The notes under the pieces are model-generated. The model searched no databases. It saw only the letters and a program-made list of their open reading frames with translations, and was not told the DNA's origin. Position numbers and translations under genes: made by a program. Positions 1-7,501 of a DNA stretch of 64,000 nucleotides are shown here, one piece after another. The stretch lies in the NCBI RefSeq assembly GCF_043944905.1, contig NZ_JBIMSN010000042.1:1-64000 (forward strand). The letters are read 5' to 3'. Each line of letters starts with the position of its first letter. Positions within the stretch are counted from its first letter, which is position 1. Source of the DNA: Antrihabitans spumae (GTDB lineage Bacteria; Actinomycetota; Actinomycetes; Mycobacteriales; Mycobacteriaceae).

Positions 1-71
1 ACCTCAACGCCACGCGCGATTCAGCAACAGCCTCCCCGCCCTCCGAAAGGACTCACGAGCCGCGTGCGGCC

Positions 72-2201
72 TCAGGGCAACGAAACGACTGTGACGCTGC
101 TGCCGCGCTGCACGCGCGTTCCGCCGGAGGGGAATTGGGTGAGGACGACGGACCGGTCGGTCGGGGCTACCTGGCGAACCTGAATTTCCAGTCCGAGGCC
201 GGTCAGTTCGTCGCGTGCCGAGCTGACCGACTTGCCGGACAGCGACGGCACCTTCACGGCGTCGGAGACGATCAGCGTGACCTCGGTACCCACCGGGACG
301 GTGGTGCCCGCTTTCGGCTCGGTGGCGATCACGTCGCCACCGTCGGTGCCGTTGTCGAATTTCGTCTGGGTATCGCGGACCAGGATGCCTTCTGCTTCGA
401 GGCTTCGGCGCGCCTCGTCGGCTGTCTGGCCTCGCACATCGGGCAGTTCCACCGGCGGTGCGCCTTTGCTGCGAACGATCTTCACCCGCGAGTCGACGGC
501 GACGACCGTTCCCGGAGCGGGATCGAGCGCCGCGACCGTGCCGATCGGTGCTGTTTTACTGAACGCCTCGCCGCCGTCGATCGGTGTCAGTGACGCCTCG
601 CGGATCTTCGTCTGCACGGCCTCGACGGATTCGCCGGTGGCCGACAACGGTGGCACGACCGGCTTTCCGGCCGAAACGACAAGAGCCACAGTCGAATTGC
701 GCGCGATCCGCGAGCCTGCGGCTGGGTCTGTGCCGATGATCGCGTCAGGAGGCACGGTGTCCGAATGTTGATTTCGGATCACCGGATCGAGCCCGGCTTC
801 CGACAATGCCGTCGTTGCGGCATCGCGATCGAGGCCGTCGATGGTTGGAACGGCTGTGTACTTGCCCGATCCCATCCACCAGCCGCCGAACCCGACCGCA
901 AGTGCAAGGAACAGCACGATCAGCAGCCACACGATCATCGTGCGGCGCGATCGCCGCCGATTGTCGACGTGCTCGGGGAAGCGGTACCCGGAACCACCCG
1001 CAGGTGCGGGGACCCCACTGGCCGAGCCGCTTTCGGGTGGTCGGAATTCGAGTGGCCGCTGTGTGGCCGCCGTGACCACTTTCGTGTGGTGAACGTGTGG
1101 TTGCGCGGTTGTGCCGTGCGATTGATGGAACGCGTGGTCCGTCGTGGCGCCGCGTAGTGGATCGACCATCGCCGTTGTCGGCGCATGCTGGCGGACCGGC
1201 GGTGCCGCGGCCGGGGGTGGCGCGGGCGGAGCAACCTGAGGGGGAGCCGATCGCGCGTCACCGTGATGCTTCGTCGGCTCGTGCACCGACCGTGGCAGAG
1301 CGAACCCTGCGCTCGCATGCTCGGCCGAGCGCCGCGGCGCAGGCACGCGGTAGTCGGGCAGTTGCAGGGTCCTGGCGATGCCCCGCAGTGCGAAGGCCAT
1401 CGCCGCGGCGTTGTCGTAGCGATGGCCCGGTTCGCGAGCCGTCGCGTCGAGAACGAGGTCGACGAACTCGTCGGGGACGCCTTCGATGAAATCGCTCGGG
1501 CTCGGTACGTCGTTCTGGAGTCGTTGATAGGCGATCGACAGCGAGGTGTCGCCGGTGAACGGCGTATCGCCCGTGAGCATCTCGAAGACGAGCACACCCA
1601 TCGAGTAGACGTCGCTGCGCGCATCGGCAACACCGGTCGCGACCTGCTCGGGGGACAGGTAGGCGGCGGTGCCGAGAATCACGCTGCTCGACGTCGTGCT
1701 GGAGGCGGCGATGGCACGGACCAGTCCGAAGTCGGCGAGCTTGACCTCGCCGGTGTCGGAGATGAGTACGTTCTCCGGCTTGATGTCGCGATGGACGAGT
1801 CCGGCCGCGTGTGCGACGCCCAATGCGTCGAGGACCGGCTCGGCGACCGCGCGGACGGCATGCGGCGGCATCGGCCCGCGTTCGCGTAGCAGTTCACGCA
1901 GGGTGCCGCCTTCGACTAGTTCCATGACGAGGAAGGCGAGCTCGCCGTCGAGGCCCTGGTCGTACACCGCGACGAGGCCGACGTGCTTCAGTCGCGCGAC
2001 AGCCCGGGCTTCGAACTCGAACCGGCTGAGAAACTTGGGATCGGCGGCGAACTTCGGATCCATCACCTTGATCGCGACCGGACGATCGAGCCGAGTATCG
2101 AGCCCACGGAACACTGTGGACATGCCACCGCGGGCGATCTGGGCATCGATGCGGTAGCGGCGATCGAGCATCGTGCCGACCAAGTGACCGTCGATACTCA
2201 C
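72..2201 (-). CDS. pknL: Serine/threonine protein kinase with four PASTA repeats (PknL type)
   Basis: Membrane receptor-like Ser/Thr kinase that phosphorylates cytoplasmic partners in response to signals outside the membrane. Visible parts: an N-terminal kinase domain (about residues 10-275) with the ATP lysine in VAIKVM, catalytic loop HRDIKPEN, DFG and a SPEQ activation-segment end; a Pro/His-rich linker; one transmembrane segment (about residues 420-440); then four PASTA repeats to the C-terminus. I chose the GTG at 2201 (709 aa) because GGAGG lies 7 nt upstream; an in-frame ATG 48 nt earlier lacks this. The link to PknL comes from its position near mptA, idsA2 and the Rv2175c homologue. 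M. tuberculosis PknL has no PASTA repeats, while corynebacterial PknL does. It could be named as another PASTA kinase, but pknB normally sits near the origin beside pbpA and rodA, which are absent here. Confidence 0.9.
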   Translation of the reverse strand: MSIDGHLVGTMLDRRYRIDAQIARGGMSTVFRGLDTRLDRPVAIKVMDPKFAADPKFLSRFEFEARAVARLKHVGLVAVYDQGLDGELAFLVMELVEGGTLRELLRERGPMPPHAVRAVAEPVLDALGVAHAAGLVHRDIKPENVLISDTGEVKLADFGLVRAIAASSTTSSSVILGTAAYLSPEQVATGVADARSDVYSMGVLVFEMLTGDTPFTGDTSLSIAYQRLQNDVPSPSDFIEGVPDEFVDLVLDATAREPGHRYDNAAAMAFALRGIARTLQLPDYRVPAPRRSAEHASAGFALPRSVHEPTKHHGDARSAPPQVAPPAPPPAAAPPVRQHAPTTAMVDPLRGATTDHAFHQSHGTTAQPHVHHTKVVTAATQRPLEFRPPESGSASGVPAPAGGSGYRFPEHVDNRRRSRRTMIVWLLIVLFLALAVGFGGWWMGSGKYTAVPTIDGLDRDAATTALSEAGLDPVIRNQHSDTVPPDAIIGTDPAAGSRIARNSTVALVVSAGKPVVPPLSATGESVEAVQTKIREASLTPIDGGEAFSKTAPIGTVAALDPAPGTVVAVDSRVKIVRSKGAPPVELPDVRGQTADEARRSLEAEGILVRDTQTKFDNGTDGGDVIATEPKAGTTVPVGTEVTLIVSDAVKVPSLSGKSVSSARDELTGLGLEIQVRQVAPTDRSVVLTQFPSGGTRVQRGSSVTVVSLP

Positions 2202-2358
2202 GCCCCACCTCCGATCTCGACAAGCCTGCACTGGAGGCTTTCGCTGCACTCCGTCGGCGCAGGCTCAGTACTCGATGGTAGCGAGAATCTACTTCGACTC
2301 CGCCATCGTGGCAGGTGAGGTCGAGAGGATGTCGGCCACACTGTCGGTCGGCCCGCGG

Positions 2359-3015
2359 TCACTGCGCGACGGTCGCCCCGGTGAGGATCGGCGCGATGGC
2401 GACTCTCGCGAGAGTTCGAACGGCGTCCGGGTCGGTCAGATCGATCGCGACCGACGGTGCGGCCAGGTAGCCGATGCAGATGTGGATCAAGGCATCGGCC
2501 TGGAGGTCGGGCAGCCCGGGCGGAATCTTTCCCGCGGCTTGATTCTTGGCGATATTGCTTCGAACGGCGTAGTGCACCAGGGCAATCGGGGACGGATCGC
2601 CATGGCAGAGGGCGTCTACGAGGTCGGTACGTCGCTCGGGATCGGTTGTCTTGAACAGGATGTGGTCGTTGAGGCGCATGCAGTCGAGAAAACCTTCGAT
2701 CACCTGCTCGGTCGGGTCGGTGATCACCTCGAAGCGCTGTGCGAGCCCGGCGAGCAGCAACCCGATCTCTCTCGTCAACGCACGCTCGAACAGTTCGTCC
2801 TTGCCCGAGAAGCGGCGGAACAGTGTCGCCCGGCTCACTCCCGATTCGGCCGCCACATCGTCCATCGTCGCTTCGCGGGTGCCGCGTCGTGCCAGGACGG
2901 CGATGGTGGCTTCGAAGATTCGCGCGTCGGCCTCTGTTGCCTGTGGGCCGGTCAGGAGTGCCCTCGCAACGGCACGTCCCATCAGGCTGGGGAGCGGCGC
3001 GCCGGGTCGTGTCAC
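2359..3015 (-). CDS. TetR/AcrR family transcriptional regulator
   Basis: One-component repressor-type regulator of 218 aa. The N-terminal helix-turn-helix (about residues 28-75) has the family pattern, with TMDDVAAESGVSRATLFRRF followed by SGKDELFERAL; the rest is an all-helical ligand and dimer domain with no recognisable ligand signature. The GTG start at 3015 is the first in frame. It is transcribed away from the SRPBCC-thiolase-crotonase gene, and the 108-bp divergent gap holds a dyad over a good promoter. It therefore probably controls that gene and itself. The inducer is unknown; an acyl-CoA or steroid-like ligand is a guess from the neighbour only. Confidence 0.9.
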   Translation of the reverse strand: MTRPGAPLPSLMGRAVARALLTGPQATEADARIFEATIAVLARRGTREATMDDVAAESGVSRATLFRRFSGKDELFERALTREIGLLLAGLAQRFEVITDPTEQVIEGFLDCMRLNDHILFKTTDPERRTDLVDALCHGDPSPIALVHYAVRSNIAKNQAAGKIPPGLPDLQADALIHICIGYLAAPSVAIDLTDPDAVRTLARVAIAPILTGATVAQ

Positions 3016-3024
3016 TCGATGATT

Positions 3025-3057
3025 TTGACACGTGAGACTAATATCCGTCTAATAGTC
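3025..3057 (+). promoter_or_regulatory. Sigma70-type promoter with overlapping TetR-type operator
   Basis: TTGACA at 3025-3030 and TCTAAT at 3048-3053 are separated by 17 nt, a near-consensus promoter pointing at the fusion gene starting at 3124. A 22-bp imperfect dyad at 3036-3057 (outer arms GACTA and TAGTC, 7 of 8 arm positions symmetric) covers the spacer and the -10 box. That is where a repressor would block polymerase, and the divergent gene encodes a TetR protein. The sequence is seen; the pairing of regulator and site is inferred. Confidence 0.7.
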
Positions 3058-3123
3058 GCAGAATCGTTGGTTCGATGACGGGGCGATGACACGGCGCGAT
3101 GACAAAAGATTGGGTGAGTTTGC

Positions 3124-6078
3124 ATGAGTGGGATCGACAGGTCGGTTCGGCAGGCTCGAGCGAGCTTGCGCGCAGCCGGGCAGCTCGCGGCGACGGTTCG
3201 CAAGGATCCGCGGATACTCGCGGACCTGGTCGGCGGTCTGTTCGGCGCCGCGGAGTCACAGGCTGCAAACCTCGGTGACTACGTCCCGCCCGCAGGTGTC
3301 GCCGACTTCGTACGGCAGACGCACGCGAGCGTCGAAGTCCCAGTTGCGGCCGACTCGGTGGCTGCCTATCTCGCCGACCCCAACCGGTTCGGCGAATGGC
3401 TGACGACACACGTCGGGTGGCGTGGCGACCCGCCGACCGCCCTCGATCCAGGTGCGACGTTCGTTCAACAGGGCAAGTTCATGGGCATTCCCGCCGACAT
3501 TCGGTGGACCGTTGCAGGCAACGACGGCTCGGTCGTCGAATTGCAGGGCGCAGGGCCGATGGGTCTGACGGTCGGGTTCTGGCTCACGACTCGTTCCGCG
3601 GGAGCCACGACGACCGTTTACTTCGACGCCGGACTGTCCGGGCAGCCCATCGAGGGGCCGATGGGTGCGTCGGTCGTTCGTAGTCTCGGCGAAGCGATGG
3701 CCGAGTCGCTCGGCAAACTACCTGCCGCGATCGCTGCCGCAGGTCCGATCTCGGCGCCAGGGGCACGTCGCGCACCGGTACTCCATCACGCATCGGGCCG
3801 AACGCTCCCGCCGAACACCCCGGTGATCGTCGGCGTCGGCCAAGTCACCCAGCGGGCGCCCGCTTTCTCGAAAGATCCTGCTGCCCTTGCTGTTCAAGCG
3901 CTCCGACGAGCAGGGAAGGACAGTGGCGCGGGGGAGTCGCTACTACGGTCGGCCGATGCGGTCTACTCCGTTGCGAGCGCGTCGTGGCAATACCGCGACA
4001 TGGGTTCCCTGGTTGCCGATGCACTCGACGCGCGCCGCGCCACCTCCGTACAGTCGAGCCCGTTCGGCGGTGACGGTGCGCAGGTGATGATCAACAGTGC
4101 GGCGCAGGCCGTAATGGACGGTGAACTCGACGTCGTTCTGCTCGCCGGTGCCGAAGCAGGCGCAACGCTCGCTGCCGCGGCGAAGACCGGCGTCGACTTG
4201 CATTGGCCCGAACAGGGAGTCGACGTCACTCCCGCCCCGACCATCGGAACCGACAGGGCAGCCAACAACGAGTCCGAGGCCCGGGTCGGGCTCGGCGCGC
4301 CGATCTATATGTACGCCCTGCTCGAATCTTCGAACAGGCGGGTACTCGGCCGGGCGCCGAAGGAACACACCGAGGCAATCTCCGAACTGTGGTCGCGGTA
4401 CTCGAGTGTGGCTGCGGCAAACGAAAATGCTTGGCAACCGGAAGAATTCGATGCGGCCGCCATCGCGACCCCTGCCGAGTCGAATCGCTTGATCTCCGCC
4501 CCGTACACCAAGCTGCTGTGCGCGAACCTCCAGGTCGACATGGCGAGTGGCATCATCCTGTGCAGCGTCGCGGCCGCGGAGGCAGCCGGTGTGCCGCAGG
4601 AGAAATGGGTCTTCCTGCACGCGGGAGCGTCGGCATACGACGAGTGGTTCGTCTCCGAACGCGCCGAACTGGCTGCGTCACCTGCCATCAACGCGATCGG
4701 TGCTTCGGCGTTGCGACACAGCGGAATCGGCATCGACGACGTCAAGCACGTGGACCTCTACGCGTGCTTCCCGTCGGCGGTGCAGATAGCCGCACGCGAA
4801 CTCGGACTCGACGCCGACGATCCGACGCGCCCGCTGACGGTGACCGGCGGTCTCACGTTCGGCGGCGGTCCAGGAAACAACTACGGTTCGCATGCCGTTG
4901 CAACGCTAGTCGGGCGCCTACGCGAGGATCCGTCGTCGTTCGGGCTGTCGACCTCGCTCGGCTGGTACGTCACCAAACACGCGATCGGCATCTATTCCGC
5001 GACTCCGCCCCAACAGGACTACCGGTATCTGCAGCCGATCGTGGACAACCCGCCGTCTCGCCCCGCACGGTCGGGCTATCGGGGTCCAGCGGTCGTCGAG
5101 GCGTACACGGTCCCGTTCGACAGGGACGGTGGACCCGAAGCCGGCATCCTCAGCGTGCTCACCCCGGGCGGCGAACGTGTGCTCGTGCGCACGACGCAGC
5201 CCGAGATAGTCGCCGAACTCGTCGACGGTGATGCACTCGGTCTGCCCGTGACCGTCCTCGCCTCGGACGAACTGACGATCGATTCCAAGGTCGCGACCGA
5301 CCTGCCGGAGCCACCGCCCGCACCCGTGCTGGTCGAGCGCCGCGGTGCCGTCACCGTGATAACGCTGAACAGGCCGCATGTCCGAAATGCCGTCGACCTC
5401 GCGACTGCGACGGCGTTGGAACGTGCGATCGATGCGTTCGAGGCCGATCCCGACGCCCGCGTCGCGATCCTCACCGGCGCGGGCGGATCGTTCTGCTCGG
5501 GTATGGATCTCAAAGCCGCTGCGCGCGGAGAATATCCACTCACAGAGAAGCGTGGGCCGCTCGGTATCTCGGCCAAGCCGCCGAGCAAACCCCTGATCGC
5601 CGCCGTCGAGGGCCCCGCTCTCGCCGGCGGTTGCGAACTCGCTCTGTCCGCCGACCTGATCGTCGCCGCGAACAACTCGCAGTTCGGCATCCCCGAGCCG
5701 AAACGCGGCCTCGTGGCCGCGGGCGGCGGCGTCATGCGGCTGCGAGAACGACTGCCGCGCAACATCGCGATGGAACTGGCTCTGACCGGCGATCCGATGC
5801 AGGCAACCAGGCTCGCCGATCTCGGGTTGGTCAACCGGCTCGCCGAACCCGGCAAAGCGCTCGACGTCGCGCTCGAACTCGCCGAACAGATTGCTGTCAA
5901 CGCGCCGCTGAGCCTCGCCGCGAGCAAGCGGATCGTCGACGAGTCAGCCGACTGGACCCACGACGAGGGCTTCGACAAACAGACCGAGATCGCTGCCACC
6001 GCACTGTTTTCCGACGATGCAACCGAAGGGGTGCGCGCATTCGCAGAGAAGCGAAATCCGGTGTGGCGGGGGCGGTGA
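3124..6078 (+). CDS. Three-domain fusion: SRPBCC, thiolase-like (TLP1 type) and enoyl-CoA hydratase
   Basis: A 984-aa protein that joins three usually separate folds. Residues about 60-205 look like an SRPBCC/CoxG-type lipid-binding domain. Residues about 230-645 are a thiolase fold of the mycobacterial thiolase-like type, followed by the small C-terminal domain typical of TLP1 proteins (about 645-715). Residues about 735-984 are a crotonase. In the thiolase part the nucleophilic Cys region reads SVQSSPFGGDGAQ, the usual HDCF motif reads YACF, the GHP motif reads GGP and the CxG motif reads SLG, so normal thiolase chemistry is unlikely. The crotonase keeps both catalytic glutamates: E838 in GGCEL and E858 in IPEP, spaced 20 residues apart as in classical hydratases. 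The likely role is binding and hydration or isomerisation of a bulky acyl-CoA, perhaps steroid or lipid side-chain breakdown (inference). ATG start with GGGTGAG upstream. Confidence 0.85.
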   Translation: MSGIDRSVRQARASLRAAGQLAATVRKDPRILADLVGGLFGAAESQAANLGDYVPPAGVADFVRQTHASVEVPVAADSVAAYLADPNRFGEWLTTHVGWRGDPPTALDPGATFVQQGKFMGIPADIRWTVAGNDGSVVELQGAGPMGLTVGFWLTTRSAGATTTVYFDAGLSGQPIEGPMGASVVRSLGEAMAESLGKLPAAIAAAGPISAPGARRAPVLHHASGRTLPPNTPVIVGVGQVTQRAPAFSKDPAALAVQALRRAGKDSGAGESLLRSADAVYSVASASWQYRDMGSLVADALDARRATSVQSSPFGGDGAQVMINSAAQAVMDGELDVVLLAGAEAGATLAAAAKTGVDLHWPEQGVDVTPAPTIGTDRAANNESEARVGLGAPIYMYALLESSNRRVLGRAPKEHTEAISELWSRYSSVAAANENAWQPEEFDAAAIATPAESNRLISAPYTKLLCANLQVDMASGIILCSVAAAEAAGVPQEKWVFLHAGASAYDEWFVSERAELAASPAINAIGASALRHSGIGIDDVKHVDLYACFPSAVQIAARELGLDADDPTRPLTVTGGLTFGGGPGNNYGSHAVATLVGRLREDPSSFGLSTSLGWYVTKHAIGIYSATPPQQDYRYLQPIVDNPPSRPARSGYRGPAVVEAYTVPFDRDGGPEAGILSVLTPGGERVLVRTTQPEIVAELVDGDALGLPVTVLASDELTIDSKVATDLPEPPPAPVLVERRGAVTVITLNRPHVRNAVDLATATALERAIDAFEADPDARVAILTGAGGSFCSGMDLKAAARGEYPLTEKRGPLGISAKPPSKPLIAAVEGPALAGGCELALSADLIVAANNSQFGIPEPKRGLVAAGGGVMRLRERLPRNIAMELALTGDPMQATRLADLGLVNRLAEPGKALDVALELAEQIAVNAPLSLAASKRIVDESADWTHDEGFDKQTEIAATALFSDDATEGVRAFAEKRNPVWRGR

Positions 6079-6138
6079 GCGCGACCTGCCGCGGATCGGA
6101 CTCCCACGAACGGTGGGTGAACAGATAACGTATGCGTC

Positions 6139-6507
6139 GTGAGTGCAATTCCATACAGCGACGACGTGCTGCCAGCCTCGGTTTCGCTGCTGCAACTTCC
6201 TGACGTGGCAAAACATCTGGGCGTCGTGGTGACGCGGGTCCACCAGCTACTGCGGGACAGGCAACTGCTCGCGGTGAAGCGCGACGGCTACATCGGGGTA
6301 CCCGATGCGTTCTTCAACGACGACGGCACCATAGTCAAGTTCCTGCCCGGTCTACTCGCCGTGCTTCGCGACGGCGGCTACTCCGAGGCTGAGACGCTGC
6401 GGTGGCTGTTCACCGAGGACGACAGCCTGTCCGGCACGCCCGCCCAGGCTCTTCGCGGGCACCAAGCGCGCGAAATAATCCGCCGAGCGCAAGCGATGGC
6501 GTTCTAG
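6139..6507 (+). CDS. Rv2175c-family winged-helix DNA-binding protein
   Basis: Small 122-aa DNA-binding protein. The N-terminal part (about residues 17-60) has a helix-turn-helix pattern, LPDVAKHLGVVVTRVHQLLR, and the C-terminal part (about 65-122) matches the Rv2175c family domain with GYSEAETLRWLF. In M. tuberculosis, Rv2175c is a substrate of PknL, and phosphorylation reduces its DNA binding. Here the pknL homologue lies 3.9 kb away on the other strand with two genes between. GTG start at 6139; a TAACGT element 10 nt upstream and no clear ribosome site suggest a leaderless transcript. Target genes are unknown. Confidence 0.85.
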   Translation: MSAIPYSDDVLPASVSLLQLPDVAKHLGVVVTRVHQLLRDRQLLAVKRDGYIGVPDAFFNDDGTIVKFLPGLLAVLRDGGYSEAETLRWLFTEDDSLSGTPAQALRGHQAREIIRRAQAMAF

Positions 6508-6538
6508 CGCAACGGGTTTCGAGCGCCGTAACGATGGC

Positions 6539-7501
6539 TCAGCCGAGGCGTCGAGCGGCAAGCGCACGCGCGAACTCCGGCGCGGCGACAGCGAACCGGC
6601 GAGACCTCGGAACGACGGCTCTGCGGTCGAGCACGCGGAAGTCGGCTTTCTCGATCTGATCGAGGATGTCGGCGTAGAGGGTGTACGCGGCGCGCATCGC
6701 CGGACGGACCTGCGGGTCGAGCATGTCGATACCCGGTCGGGCTGTTCGGTAGATCGACCGATTGATCGCGGCGAAGTGTGCCAACGCATTACGAACACGA
6801 CGATCGGTGGTCGCGGTCCGCTGGCAGTGCAGCAACAGGTCGTAGTCGACGCCGAACACCGCGAGTTCGTCAGCGGGTAGGTACAGCCGCCCACGCTGGA
6901 GATCTTCACCGACATCGCGGATGAAGTTGGTGAGCTGGAACGCCTGGCCGAGCGCGGCAGCACGGGGTCGCGCCACCTCGAGCGGCACGACGGCGCCGAG
7001 CACCGCGAGCAGTTGCATACCGATCGTCGCGGCGGACGCGTCCATGTATTCGCGGAGCTCTGCCATCGTCGTGTATCTCGTTCGGAAGCGTTCCGTGCCA
7101 GGCAGATCCATCCGCATCGCGCCGAGAAAACCCCAGACGTGGTCGGGATCGACTTCGTAACGAGCCATCGTGTCGGCGAACGCGAGCAGGGTCGGTCGCC
7201 AGTTGGGGTCGAGCTCGACCGTGCTCTGATCGTCCGCTGTGATCAACTCGTGCAGCTGTGCCTCGATCCGGTCGAGCTCTCGGGCGCATTCCTCCCAGGT
7301 ACGGCTCGAACCCGCTTCGACGTCGACCAGATCGTCGATCGTGCGCGCAAACGCGTACAGCGAATGAAATCCGGGACGCCGGTCGGCAGGTAGCAGCCGC
7401 GTCGCAAGGTAGTACGTGCGTCCGTGGCCGACCGCCACCTCCCGGCACAGGTCGTAGGCGGCTTCCAGTTCGACGCTGAGCTGCGGAGTTGTGGTGGTCA
7501 T
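6539..7501 (-). CDS. crtB: Phytoene synthase
   Basis: Condenses two geranylgeranyl diphosphates to phytoene, the first committed step of C40 carotenoid synthesis. The 320-aa protein has both Mg-diphosphate motifs: DDLVD at residues 56-60 and DVGED at 196-200, within the squalene/phytoene synthase signature TNFIRDVGEDLQRGR. The start is the ATG at 7501, which overlaps the mptA stop in an ATGA joint; a longer open frame upstream is the antisense shadow of mptA. It is last in an apparent idsA, mptA, crtB transcript, so its GGPP supplier is made from the same locus. Squalene or dehydrosqualene synthase is the alternative, but the CrtO and CruF genes nearby favour phytoene synthase. Confidence 0.9.
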   Translation of the reverse strand: MTTTTPQLSVELEAAYDLCREVAVGHGRTYYLATRLLPADRRPGFHSLYAFARTIDDLVDVEAGSSRTWEECARELDRIEAQLHELITADDQSTVELDPNWRPTLLAFADTMARYEVDPDHVWGFLGAMRMDLPGTERFRTRYTTMAELREYMDASAATIGMQLLAVLGAVVPLEVARPRAAALGQAFQLTNFIRDVGEDLQRGRLYLPADELAVFGVDYDLLLHCQRTATTDRRVRNALAHFAAINRSIYRTARPGIDMLDPQVRPAMRAAYTLYADILDQIEKADFRVLDRRAVVPRSRRFAVAAPEFARALAARRLG

